A DNA stretch of 64,000 nt from Sphingobacteriaceae bacterium (GTDB taxonomy: Bacteria; Bacteroidota; Bacteroidia; Sphingobacteriales; Sphingobacteriaceae): contig JACMJM010000032.1 of assembly GCA_014380615.1 (NCBI GenBank), forward strand, positions 62,001 through 126,000, read 5' to 3'. Under the pieces are notes generated by a model, which made no database searches, had not been told where the DNA came from, and saw nothing but the letters and a program-made list of their open reading frames with translations. Position numbers and translations under genes: made by a program. Shown here in pieces: positions 7,520 through 16,714 of the stretch. The stretch's first letter is position 1; every line of letters begins with the position of its first letter.

Positions 7520-9196
7520 ATGGGAAGATTAAAGGAATATTATTACCGTAAAAACAACGTTTTAAACGCCAGTTTTTTGGTTTTAATAACCGTATCGCTC
7601 TTTGTTGCCCTGCTTCTGGCACATAACTTCACCGAAAAATATGTCGAGAATGAGTTTAATACTCAAAAAATTGCGGTACTGGAAGAAACTATAAAGCCTT
7701 ATAATGAGTTTTTTCTGAAAAAGATCCCCGAAATTTCCTTTTATCAGGGATACCTCGATTCGGCTTCGGTAGTTAAGTATACCGGTACTGTATTTAAAAC
7801 CTACCCTTTTGTAAGCCGGATTATTTTCTACGATACACAAATCAGTAATCACCCTGTTCCAAACGCATTTAGGGTTAATAACTTTTCGATGCTACCTAAA
7901 GTTATTTACCAGTTGGGCCCTGAAGTTCCCCCCGACTCTATGATTTTATATCGAAGTCCTGCGAAGAAACCCACAATCAGAGCTGTTGAAGAGTTTAATC
8001 GAATGGCTGTTAAGTTTTCCACTTATATAGGCAGCCTTGATACCACAAAAGCCCTTATAGAAAGTGAAACTTTCGACGTTTATTACAATATCACACATAA
8101 TCCAAGCAGAATTACATTTATGAATATCCCGCGGGAGCAGGATCTTCGGAGTTTCAACGATTTAATGTTGAAGCCGCCTAATTCTTCTCCAGTTTACGAG
8201 CAGGATATTCTGTCGTTCCGGTTAAATCCTTTTAAATTAAAGATCAGGAATAACCATTCGGAACTTTATCAGGAGATCAAAATCAAACCTATCGTTTTTG
8301 AGTCGGTTGATACAGATCCTGATTTGATAAGTACCGACCTTTCGCTAACCGGTGCTTTCGCCGATTATAAATTGTTCTTCAGCTCTTCCCGTAGTTATTT
8401 ATCAAAAGAAATAAACCGAAGGTTTTTCCCTGTGGCCTTATCAATTTTAGCGATATATGGTATTTTGGGGGTTATCGCGTATTTGATTTACCGAAATCTG
8501 AATATCAACAGCAGGATGTTTAAGCTACAGTATGATTTTATTAATAATTTAACTCATGAGTTTAAAACTCCGCTAAGCGTTATTAAAATAGCAGGCAATA
8601 ACATACGGAGTTCTAATACACTTTCGGACAAGGAACGGTTGCGATACGGTAAAATATTGGATGAGGAGGCAGACAAGCTGAATGATTTAATGAATAAGCT
8701 CTTGTCATTTACTCAAATTGAGAATCAATCAATCCAGATAAAGAGCGAAGAACTTAATCTGGAAGTGTTTGTTCAGAACTTAATTGACGCTTATCAGATA
8801 AAGTATCCTGAGTATGAGATAACTTACAATATCAGGAAGGTTGAAGTGTTTAAAACAGATCCGGTATTGATGGCAAGTATTTTTCAAAATCTTATTGAAA
8901 ATGCTTATAAATATTCTCTGCCTAAGAGAAAAGAATTGCATATTGATATATCGGTAGAGCGTGGTAAAATAGTATTCAGGTTTGCCGATCAGGGTATCGG
9001 GATCCCGAAAGAGGAGATGGAGAATATATTCAGAAAGTTCTACAGGATACAAAGCCAGTATAATCAGCAGGGTAGTGTAGGCTTAGGGTTAGCATTTTGT
9101 AAGGAACTGGTTAATTTTATGAAAGGTGATATTTTTGTTAAAAGTAAAGTCGGAATCGGTTCTGAATTTACCATAGTTTTACCATACGAACAGTAA
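7520..9196 (+). CDS. Membrane sensor histidine kinase
   Basis: A 558-residue kinase. TM helix at about 17-35, a roughly 260-residue periplasmic sensor region, a second TM at about 298-322, then HisKA with the H-box NNLTHEFKTPL (phospho-His346) and a HATPase domain (N box FQNLIENAYKYS, G1 DQGIGIP, G2 GSVGLGLAF). The overall plan resembles the Bacteroides RprX type. The sensor region has no family I recognise. It begins 6 bases after the S9-like lipoprotein and ends 1 base before the response regulator start, so the three genes are almost certainly one operon. Confidence 0.93.
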   Translation: MGRLKEYYYRKNNVLNASFLVLITVSLFVALLLAHNFTEKYVENEFNTQKIAVLEETIKPYNEFFLKKIPEISFYQGYLDSASVVKYTGTVFKTYPFVSRIIFYDTQISNHPVPNAFRVNNFSMLPKVIYQLGPEVPPDSMILYRSPAKKPTIRAVEEFNRMAVKFSTYIGSLDTTKALIESETFDVYYNITHNPSRITFMNIPREQDLRSFNDLMLKPPNSSPVYEQDILSFRLNPFKLKIRNNHSELYQEIKIKPIVFESVDTDPDLISTDLSLTGAFADYKLFFSSSRSYLSKEINRRFFPVALSILAIYGILGVIAYLIYRNLNINSRMFKLQYDFINNLTHEFKTPLSVIKIAGNNIRSSNTLSDKERLRYGKILDEEADKLNDLMNKLLSFTQIENQSIQIKSEELNLEVFVQNLIDAYQIKYPEYEITYNIRKVEVFKTDPVLMASIFQNLIENAYKYSLPKRKELHIDISVERGKIVFRFADQGIGIPKEEMENIFRKFYRIQSQYNQQGSVGLGLAFCKELVNFMKGDIFVKSKVGIGSEFTIVLPYEQ

Positions 9197-9197
9197 T

Positions 9198-9884
9198 ATG
9201 AATAAAGAGATAAAAGTTGCAATAGTAGAAGATGATGAAAATCTTCGCTTTCTGGTTTCTCATCGATTACAAGCTGAAGGCTATGTAACTCTGGAAGCAT
9301 CGGATGGTAGTGAGGCTGAAGAACTTATTATGGCCGAATCCCCCGATATTGTTTTATTAGATTGGATGCTTCCGATTAAAGAAGGCTCTGAGGTGTGTAA
9401 AAATGTACGTGAAAAAGGATATGAAGGGGTAATTATCATGATGACCGCCAAGGCGCAGGACGTTGATAAAATTAACGCCTATAGTTTCGGTGTGTCCGAC
9501 TATGTAACCAAACCGTTTAATATGGATGTTTTGGTTGCTCTCATAGAAAACAAAGTAAAGTTTGTGATCAACAATGAGAAAACCGAGAGCCATAAATTCG
9601 GTAATATGGAGCATCACCCCAATACCCACTCACTTTTAAAGGGCGGTAAAAAAATCGAGCTTACCATATTGGAGAACCGGATTTTGCTGTACTTTCTTAA
9701 AAATGCCAATAAGGTTATCCATCGCGACGAATTGATGATGGTGGTATGGGGCTATAACTCCGACGTAAATACCCGTACATTGGATATGCACATAGTTAGG
9801 CTCAGAAAAAAGATTGAAGACAATCCAGACACTCCGAACTATTTGCAAACAGTTCGAGGAATCGGTTATAAATTTGTTTACTGA
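9198..9884 (+). CDS. OmpR/PhoB-family response regulator
   Basis: A 228-residue regulator: receiver domain (1-120) with acidic pair EDD near the N-terminus, phospho-acceptor Asp55 in IVLLDWMLP, Thr in MMTAK and Lys in VTKPF; then a winged-helix DNA-binding domain ending in TVRGIGYKFVY. It is the cognate partner of the kinase 1 base upstream and is similar in plan to RprY. A strong terminator follows at 9902-9939. Targets cannot be read from the window; the S9-like gene at the head of the operon is a natural candidate for autoregulation. Confidence 0.95.
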   Translation: MNKEIKVAIVEDDENLRFLVSHRLQAEGYVTLEASDGSEAEELIMAESPDIVLLDWMLPIKEGSEVCKNVREKGYEGVIIMMTAKAQDVDKINAYSFGVSDYVTKPFNMDVLVALIENKVKFVINNEKTESHKFGNMEHHPNTHSLLKGGKKIELTILENRILLYFLKNANKVIHRDELMMVVWGYNSDVNTRTLDMHIVRLRKKIEDNPDTPNYLQTVRGIGYKFVY

Positions 9885-9901
9885 TAGCGGTTAGGAAAAA
9901 T

Positions 9902-9939
9902 AAAAACCCTGCATCAATTTTATGATGCAGGGTTTTTTT
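9902..9939 (+). terminator. Rho-independent terminator of the two-component operon
   Basis: Stem CCCTGCATCA / TGATGCAGGG with a 6-base loop, preceded by AAAAA and followed by TTTTTTT. It lies 17 bases after the response regulator stop. Confidence 0.9.
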
Positions 9940-9999
9940 ATGCTTAAGCTTTAAGTTGTTTGCTCGATGTCGGAGTTGAATGCCCTACTGCGGGTAAAT

Positions 10000-10032
10000 A
10001 AAAAAAGCCCTGCGTAAACGCAGAGCTTTTTA
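10000..10032 (-). terminator. Terminator of the large T9SS cargo gene
   Basis: On the minus strand AAAAAGCTCTGCG pairs with CGCAGGGCTTTTT around a 4-base loop with one mismatch and a T-rich tail. It sits 16 bases beyond the stop at 10049. The plus-strand side also ends in Ts, so it may work in both directions. Confidence 0.8.
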
Positions 10033-10048
10033 AAACAAGAGCTATAAT

Positions 10049-13000
10049 TTATTGAGTAACAATAGCTTTAAAAGTAAGTGATACATTACTTCCTGTTAAC
10101 TTGAAGAAATACACACCAGGTGCGATTGCAGATGCATCGTAGCTGAATGAATACTCCTGGAAAGATTTAGCAGGGCCAGAATAAATACTCTGAACTTTAG
10201 CACCACTTACATTAAACATATCCAAAGTTACTTTTGCTTCATCTGTAACTACGTTAAATGTAACTGTAGTTTGTTTAGCCAAAGGATTTGGATATGCGGC
10301 AAGCGAATTGGTATTGTTTACCGATAAGCCCGGAGCAAGAGACATATCTAAAGATGAAACTGCTGCTATAGAACCGGTAGAACCACAGTTACCTATAGTG
10401 CTTCCTTTTACAAGATGTGCATTAACCGCATTCGGGCTGATACAGATTTGTACCCAAGGGTTTTTAGCACTTCCGGTTTTCTGACAAACTAATACTTTGT
10501 CGTTTTTGTTTCCGCAACGAACGTCAACTACGGTGATAGTTACACTAGTAGCCGCAGAACATCCGAACTCATTCGTAGCAATAACATCAAAAGTGTAGCT
10601 GCCAGCCGCGCTTGGTGTAAATACCGGGCTTGCGCTTGTAGCAGAGCTTAAGCCGGTAGACGGCGACCATGCGTAAGTTGTTAAACTGTTTGATGATGTA
10701 CCATTGGTTGCGTTAAGTGTTAAACTTTGCGCACCATAACCTAAGGCAATGGTTTTGTTGTTTAAACCGGTAAAAGTGTTATCAGTTCTTGTAACAGCAA
10801 CTGTAGGAACCGGCGTAACGCCAATTACATTTACAACAGCCGAGGCCGAAGAAACGTTACCGTTTTTATCAGTTACAGTAAGAATAACCGTATTGTTTCC
10901 AAGATTTGAACAATCAAACGCTGATTTATCAATGCTTAACGATTGGATTCCGCAAGCATCATTGCTATTGTTATCAACAGAAGCGGCAGTTATTGTTGCC
11001 GAACCGTTTACAAGTGTAACAGAGATGTTTTGGGTTAAAGCAATCGGAGCCACATTATCTTCAACAGTAACCGTTGCAGTAGCAGAAGAACTGTTTCCGT
11101 TAACATCAGTAACTGTTAAAGTAACTGTGTTTACACCTACATTCGAGCAATCAAATGATTTTTTGTCAAGGCTGTAAGAAGCGATTGAGCAATTATCAGA
11201 TGAACCGTTGTTGATTTGTGATTCGGTGATAGCACCTTGTCCGTTAGCGTCAAGTTGAACAGTAACGTTTTGTGTCGCAACTATAGGCGCTATGTTATCC
11301 TGAACAGTAACAGTTGCCTGAGCGCTTGCTACATTGCCGTGGATATCAGTTACAGTTAATTCTACAATGTTCGCACCAACATTTGAGCAGTCGAAAGAAG
11401 ACTTGTTTAATGAATATGATGCGATACCGCAATTATCAGTAGAATTGTTATTGATTTGTGATACAACAATACCGGCAGTACCTGCAGCATTTAATTGTAC
11501 GATGATGTTTTGAGTAAGTACATTCGGTAACTGAGTGTCTTTTACAGTAACGTCAAAGCTCTGGGTAGAAGTATTACCAGCAGCATCAGTTGCTACAAAG
11601 GTATTCGTAGTAGTTCCTACAGGGAATATTGCACCCGATGGCAAGCCCACAGTTTGTGCGATAGTAGTACCAGGGCCGTAACCGATTCCCCATACGCCGA
11701 ATGAAGAGTTACTGCTGGATGCAGTCCATCCTAAGTAATCAGATTCAAAGCTTCCGTTAACTAATGAACTTCCGGTAATTTTTACATTATCAAGAAGTAC
11801 ATCAAGATAGAAGTTGTTTACAGTTGCGTCAATAACCTGCAAGCGTACATTTTGACCCGCAAATTCTGAAATATCAAAACTGTAACTAGTCATTGGTATT
11901 GAAGAAGGCGCACCCGGATTAGTTTTGAATACAGTACGCAATAAAGCGTTTGTTGAAGCATTTCTGATCTGTACCGCGATAAATTGATTGTTAGAATCAA
12001 AGCTACCGTAATGGTTAGTGTACTTCAAATCATAGCTTAATACAATCGGGCCGACAGCCGGTAAAGTAACGTTCTGGTATAAGTAATGAGTAGAACTTCC
12101 TGATTGCAAGAAGACCGCCATTTTTTGTCCGTCTGTTGGATTAAATGTTAGCGGTAAACCTGGAGATGATTGTGATTCAAAGCGGTTATTAGCGAAATCG
12201 TAGAATTGCTGTCCGCTTTGTAATACATGTACAACATTAGCGCTGGTTACAACACTGCAATTATCTGTTGCTACAGGCATGGCGTAGTTTACAACCGCAC
12301 TACATTTATTAAGGTTGTTATTAACAGTGAATGACGCAGGAGCCGTAATTGATGGAGGCGTTACATCATTAACTGTAATGGTGGCGGCACTTGTACTGCT
12401 TGCGCCTTTAGTATCCGTAACGGTTAAAGTAACATTTGTTACTCCAATTTTATACGGGCCAGCCGGAGAAACTGAGTAAGTTAGTGAATCTCCGTCTGCA
12501 TCTGTTGAACCGTTGTTGAAATCAAGAGCTGAAGCGATTGCCTGGCAATTTGCATTTGCCGGAAGAACCAGTGATTTAGCTATTGCAACAGGTGCGGCAT
12601 TACAAAATGATCCGGGATCTGTAACAGTTACTTCAGCAACAGCAGAGCTTTGGTTTCCGCTAGCATCAGATACTACCAAAGTTACAGATACAGGTGCACC
12701 CACATCAGAGCAGTTGAAAGTAGTAGGGCCGGTTATTGATAAAGTTACAGCACTGCAATTATCTGCGCTGCCATTGTCAATACTTGAGGTAGTAATACTT
12801 GCTACGCCTGATGAATCTAGTGCTAATGTGATGTTTTTTGCTTTTGCAACAGGAGCTACGTTGTCTGTAGCATTAACCGCTACTGGAGCAGATATCGCAG
12901 AGCAGCCAAACAGGTCGAGTACACTTACAGTATAAGTACCGGCTGTTGTTGTAACTAGTTGCCTTTGTGTAGCACCCGCCATTAATACACCATTTTTATA

Positions 13001-15001
13001 CCACTGATAAGTGCTTGATTCTGAAGCGGTGATTGTTAACTGGCCATTGCATAATGAGGCATTTCCAGTTGGTAGTGTAGTAACCGTTGGATTGTTATTT
13101 ACATTAACAGTTGTTGCGGAAGAAGTTCCTGAACATCCGCCAGCGTTAGTAACCGCAACTGTATATTCTCCTGATTCTGAAGCTGAATAGCTCTGGCTTG
13201 TCGCACCGTCTATTGCAACGCCATTTCTGAACCATTGGTAGCTGTCTCCGGTGTTTGCAGACATTGCTACTGTTTGACCCTGACAAACCGTAGACTGGCC
13301 GGCAACTATAATAGCTGCTGATACCACAGTAACTGTAGCCGGGGCTGTAGAAATATTTCCTGCTCTGTCTCTAACTCTTAAAATAACTGCGTTAGCGCCA
13401 AGATCGGCACAAGTGAAAGCGCTTTTGTTAAGTGTTATAGAGTCAAGCCCGCAAGCATCGCTTGATCCGTTGTCGATCATAGCAGGAGTGATAATAGCCG
13501 TGCCCGCAGGACTCAATGGCACAATGATGTTTTTTGCGATCGCAACCGGCGGGGTATTGTCGGTTACAGTACTATTGTTTCTGTGAACACGAAGACTGTT
13601 GTAAGAAATACCGCTTGTAGAAATATCAGGAACATTATCACCGTCTAAATCAGCGATAAGCACACCGCTAACTTCTGCCTGTCCGGCGTAGTCGATACGT
13701 GGAGCGAATGAAATATTTCCCGCACCTGTACTTGTGTTTTTGTAAACGGAGAATTTATTTTCACCGCTTGATTTAGTAACAATATCCGGACTTCCGTCGC
13801 CATCCGCATCACCTACACCAATTCTGTAGTTGCTGCTAGGGCTAGCCATATTGTAAGGAGCGGCGAAGCTGATGGTACCAACAGCAGAGGTATTTCTAAA
13901 AATTGAAGTTGTTCCGCCGTTGTGATTATTGGTTGTGAAATCAATTTTACCGTCTTTGTCAAAATCTCCTAAAAATAACCGGTATGGATAAGCTGATCCG
14001 GTTGCCCAGGTTTGAGTAGGAGCGAATGTGAAGGTGGTTGCACCAGGTGCCGTCGTGTTTCTTACAGCCGTAACAAAGTTATTTCCACCACAACTTGTGC
14101 CAATATCTACCGTTCCGTTTCCATCAACATCGGCGATTGCTATTCCTGTAGCAGAACCGATATTGTTGATGTTAGTGTTTTGAATGAAACTGATTGTGCC
14201 TGGTGTTGAGGTGTTTCTGAAGGTAAATAATATATTACCCTGTGTATTGGCTAAATCAATTTTACCGTCATTGTTTAAATCTCCGGCGGCAATCTGATAA
14301 CCGTTTGTTCCGGCTAATAATCCAACCTGAGTAAATGATATGTTACCAGGAGTACTATTATTTTTTAACAGGTAAGTTCCGTAGCCGGTTACGGTTACCG
14401 CGATGTCAATTTTTCCGTCGCCGTCAAAATCTGCGGGAACCTGGCACCTTGAAGGCCCGGGAAGATAAACCCTGTACTCTGGAGCGAATGAAAATGCTCC
14501 CGGATTACTTAGATTTCTTACAATGGATATACTGTTTTGTGTAAATCCGGTAACAAGAAGGTCTGGCTTGCCATCTAAATCCATATCCTGTGATACCATT
14601 TGGTAACCACCGCTCACATACTGAGAATACGATACCGTATTATAAGTAGTGGCTGATATTGTGGTAGGGCAAAAAATACCATTGAAAGAGGAGGATGATG
14701 CGCCGATTAAATTACAGCCGTTCTTAACGGTAATAGGGGCGTAAGTTGCGCCTAGAGGAACCTTAACCGTTAATACTCCGAACGATGCGGTAAGTACCTG
14801 TGCCTTAGTGGCGCCAAAAAATACCTGATTATTTGCAGGGATCGGGTCGAAATAGGATCCCGATATTGTTACTGTGCTACCTATAAACCCGGTATTGGGG
14901 CTAAAGGTGTTAATTACCGGCGCATTGCAGACTTGTGCGTTTGCGATGGTACCCACAGCCAGAATGAGGGCCGTGATTAAAATAGTAAAAGTTTTTTTCA
15001 T
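10049..15001 (-). CDS. Giant secreted multidomain protein with T9SS sorting domain
   Basis: A 1650-residue surface or secreted protein. In order: signal peptide (ending ANAQ); IPT/TIG domain (about 24-95); a run of VCBS/FG-GAP repeats (about 110-480) with repeated DxDGDGxxD calcium-type motifs; two roughly 80-residue Ig-like repeats with Ig-like modules (QWFRNG, QWYKNG) between them; a HYR domain interrupted by about 190 residues; three more near-identical 80-residue repeats (SSDNCSIASYSLDKKSFDCS type); a PKD-like module; a Cys-rich ICISPNAVNAHL segment; and a type A T9SS C-terminal domain (AAYPNPLAKQ to the end). No catalytic domain is recognised; adhesion or matrix function is inferred. The T9SS genes are 26 kb away in this window. 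Confidence 0.92.
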   Translation of the reverse strand: MKKTFTILITALILAVGTIANAQVCNAPVINTFSPNTGFIGSTVTISGSYFDPIPANNQVFFGATKAQVLTASFGVLTVKVPLGATYAPITVKNGCNLIGASSSSFNGIFCPTTISATTYNTVSYSQYVSGGYQMVSQDMDLDGKPDLLVTGFTQNSISIVRNLSNPGAFSFAPEYRVYLPGPSRCQVPADFDGDGKIDIAVTVTGYGTYLLKNNSTPGNISFTQVGLLAGTNGYQIAAGDLNNDGKIDLANTQGNILFTFRNTSTPGTISFIQNTNINNIGSATGIAIADVDGNGTVDIGTSCGGNNFVTAVRNTTAPGATTFTFAPTQTWATGSAYPYRLFLGDFDKDGKIDFTTNNHNGGTTSIFRNTSAVGTISFAAPYNMASPSSNYRIGVGDADGDGSPDIVTKSSGENKFSVYKNTSTGAGNISFAPRIDYAGQAEVSGVLIADLDGDNVPDISTSGISYNSLRVHRNNSTVTDNTPPVAIAKNIIVPLSPAGTAIITPAMIDNGSSDACGLDSITLNKSAFTCADLGANAVILRVRDRAGNISTAPATVTVVSAAIIVAGQSTVCQGQTVAMSANTGDSYQWFRNGVAIDGATSQSYSASESGEYTVAVTNAGGCSGTSSATTVNVNNNPTVTTLPTGNASLCNGQLTITASESSTYQWYKNGVLMAGATQRQLVTTTAGTYTVSVLDLFGCSAISAPVAVNATDNVAPVAKAKNITLALDSSGVASITTSSIDNGSADNCSAVTLSITGPTTFNCSDVGAPVSVTLVVSDASGNQSSAVAEVTVTDPGSFCNAAPVAIAKSLVLPANANCQAIASALDFNNGSTDADGDSLTYSVSPAGPYKIGVTNVTLTVTDTKGASSTSAATITVNDVTPPSITAPASFTVNNNLNKCSAVVNYAMPVATDNCSVVTSANVVHVLQSGQQFYDFANNRFESQSSPGLPLTFNPTDGQKMAVFLQSGSSTHYLYQNVTLPAVGPIVLSYDLKYTNHYGSFDSNNQFIAVQIRNASTNALLRTVFKTNPGAPSSIPMTSYSFDISEFAGQNVRLQVIDATVNNFYLDVLLDNVKITGSSLVNGSFESDYLGWTASSSNSSFGVWGIGYGPGTTIAQTVGLPSGAIFPVGTTTNTFVATDAAGNTSTQSFDVTVKDTQLPNVLTQNIIVQLNAAGTAGIVVSQINNNSTDNCGIASYSLNKSSFDCSNVGANIVELTVTDIHGNVASAQATVTVQDNIAPIVATQNVTVQLDANGQGAITESQINNGSSDNCSIASYSLDKKSFDCSNVGVNTVTLTVTDVNGNSSSATATVTVEDNVAPIALTQNISVTLVNGSATITAASVDNNSNDACGIQSLSIDKSAFDCSNLGNNTVILTVTDKNGNVSSASAVVNVIGVTPVPTVAVTRTDNTFTGLNNKTIALGYGAQSLTLNATNGTSSNSLTTYAWSPSTGLSSATSASPVFTPSAAGSYTFDVIATNEFGCSAATSVTITVVDVRCGNKNDKVLVCQKTGSAKNPWVQICISPNAVNAHLVKGSTIGNCGSTGSIAAVSSLDMSLAPGLSVNNTNSLAAYPNPLAKQTTVTFNVVTDEAKVTLDMFNVSGAKVQSIYSGPAKSFQEYSFSYDASAIAPGVYFFKLTGSNVSLTFKAIVTQ

Positions 15002-15049
15002 TAGTTTTTTGGGTTAATTGTGAACGGTTATTGTATATGTTTGAGAGAG

Positions 15050-15493
15050 TTAATACGCTTGGGTTATGGTTTTGAAAATTATTTGCTCGGGATCGTAATC
15101 GGGAGGAAGGGACAATTGCAATGCGGGAATGCTGTTCTCGCAAGTGCTTTTTGTGATTTTAAGGCCAGAGGCTTTGTATTGAATAAGTTTGGCGAAACTT
15201 TTATCTGAATCTTTCGATTTTAATACCTGCACAAATACTTTAATATTCTGGTCTTGTTTCGACTTATTATCGAGTGCTAAATGAACGATTTGAGTACTGT
15301 CGCACTTGGTAATTCGTGTCATTATGGATACTGAGTTATCCAAATCGGCGATTTTGTTCCAACCGGAATTATCGTTGCTTAGAGTAAAAGAAACGAAGAG
15401 AAAACATGAAGTGCTAAATAAAAAACTTAATAAAAAAGAAAAGCGCGCTGGGTTGTACCCATACGCTTTTTTTAACCTAAACGTTGTTGGCAT
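15050..15493 (-). CDS. Hypothetical small exported or anchored protein
   Basis: A 147-residue protein of no family I recognise. A basic N-terminus is followed by a hydrophobic stretch (FSFLLSFLFSTSCFLFVSF, about 18-36), then a mainly beta-like domain with three Cys residues and a repeated pattern of short charged segments. It lies 48 bases upstream of the giant T9SS cargo on the same strand and has a good chance of being cotranscribed with it. It could be a partner or anchor for that protein, but only position supports this. The start at 15493 is the only in-frame ATG before the hydrophobic segment. Confidence 0.6.
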   Translation of the reverse strand: MPTTFRLKKAYGYNPARFSFLLSFLFSTSCFLFVSFTLSNDNSGWNKIADLDNSVSIMTRITKCDSTQIVHLALDNKSKQDQNIKVFVQVLKSKDSDKSFAKLIQYKASGLKITKSTCENSIPALQLSLPPDYDPEQIIFKTITQAY

Positions 15494-15794
15494 GAATTTT
15501 AAATTAGTTGAAACCTTTTGACTTGAAATACGTTAACCGGCATCTAAGTTAGATAAATTAACTATTGCAATTAAGATATTTCTTCAAATCACATATATGT
15601 GTGGTGTGAAGAAATTTCTACACATTGAGAGTGAGAGCATAGAGCTTACCCGTTTGTAAACCTATGATTAGAAATTATCAAAAATTTGTATTTGGATTTT
15701 CTTTTCAGTTAAAGATTGTGGAATGCGGAAATCGAAAATTATTCTTAATTTATTGATCTTATAAGCAAGTATTGCTAATCTAAACTGAGGATTT
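15494..15794. other. Gene-free AT-rich stretch with a dyad
   Basis: About 300 bases without a supportable reading frame. It should hold the promoter of the minus-strand 15493 gene. No TAnnTTTG box is obvious on the minus strand. The only structure is the dyad at 15578-15615. Confidence 0.6.
15578..15615. promoter_or_regulatory. Nested dyad symmetry upstream of the small exported protein
   Basis: ATTTCTTCA (15578-15586) is complementary to TGAAGAAAT (15607-15615), and the centre is a perfect 12-base palindrome CACATATATGTG (15590-15601). It lies 85 bases upstream of the minus-strand start at 15493. It could be an operator for a dimeric regulator or a hairpin in a long leader; the sequence alone does not decide. 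Confidence 0.4.
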
Positions 15795-16694
15795 CTAAAA
15801 ACAATCAAAGAGCAGAAGCATTAAAGCCTGCAAAATCATGGTTCCGTCAAGAAGAAAAAAGTAGTAATATTCATTTTTCTTAAATTCGGATTTAAATATC
15901 AACCAGCCAGTTATAGCAATGGTTGACAACAGGGCGAAAAAAATGCTGTTGAATTGTTGAGTAAATAAAAATAGCAGCGATAAATACGCCGCTAACAATC
16001 CCTGACAAATTAAGTAAGATTTTTTCTCCCCTACAATTACCGGGATTGTTTTTAAATCATAACTTCTGTCCTGAAAAAGGTCGCGGATATCAAAAGGAAC
16101 AGTGATGGCTGCAATAAAAAGGAAGCGCTTGGCTATAAGAATTATTGTATCGTTTGCCGGTATCATCACCAGTTGGCTGTTTCCCAATTCAACTATCGGC
16201 AGCAGCACACAGCTTAGCGACCAGATTAGGGCAATAAGAAAAAGCTTGAGACCAGGAACGTTTCTGAGACCGAATTTTTTATCAGCTAAGGTGAAAAGGG
16301 GAAGATTGTAGCTGATTGCAATTCCCCCCAGGAATAAAAGAAGCACTTGGGAAGCAGTGGATAAAAAGAATGGTGTGATTACTATTAACGATAATACAGA
16401 GATAAGTGTAAGGGTTATCATCAAGCGGTAATTGCGATGAACCCAGCGCACTCTTCTGAAGGGCGACTTTTTTGGTTCAGCCGGTTTTGACATAAACGCG
16501 CTAAAATTGTACAGGGCTAATGTTGCGAAAAAGAGCACGGCCAGCACATGCTTATCGCAGGGAACATGTAGTAAATAATAGGTTACCTGCGCCTGCGCCA
16601 CCGCACACAACGCTATGAAAATATTGCTGAAAAGCAATAAGTCTAATGCTTTGTAAAAGGCTTTGCGTAAGAAACTGGGACCGGGTTCTGACAT
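15795..16694 (-). CDS. UbiA-like prenyltransferase-family membrane protein
   Basis: A 299-residue protein with eight or nine hydrophobic segments, in the pattern of the UbiA superfamily of intramembrane prenyltransferases. The second Asp-rich motif is present (DIRDLFQDRSYDLKTIP, about residues 199-215). The first, normally NDxxDxxxD, reads NFSAFMSKP near residue 63, with both key aspartates absent. Such divergent members are annotated in Bacteroidota without a known reaction. The substrate is unknown and normal prenyl transfer is doubtful. It starts 20 bases after the metallophosphoesterase stop, so it is probably the distal gene of that transcript. Confidence 0.75.
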   Translation of the reverse strand: MSEPGPSFLRKAFYKALDLLLFSNIFIALCAVAQAQVTYYLLHVPCDKHVLAVLFFATLALYNFSAFMSKPAEPKKSPFRRVRWVHRNYRLMITLTLISVLSLIVITPFFLSTASQVLLLFLGGIAISYNLPLFTLADKKFGLRNVPGLKLFLIALIWSLSCVLLPIVELGNSQLVMIPANDTIILIAKRFLFIAAITVPFDIRDLFQDRSYDLKTIPVIVGEKKSYLICQGLLAAYLSLLFLFTQQFNSIFFALLSTIAITGWLIFKSEFKKNEYYYFFLLDGTMILQALMLLLFDCF

Positions 16695-16714
16695 GCAAGT
16701 TTGGTAATAACAGG

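Noticed and set aside
10800-11560. Repeated DNA blocks in the cargo gene as a CRISPR or tandem DNA repeat
   Set aside because: The repeats are in-frame, about 240 bases long and diverged at third positions, as expected for duplicated protein domains; there are no short identical repeats with unique spacers.
10749-12935. Plus-strand reading frames of about 140 residues inside the giant T9SS cargo gene
   Set aside because: They are antisense to repeated domains of a clear long gene and show no family features or start context; they arise from its Thr/Val-rich codon pattern.
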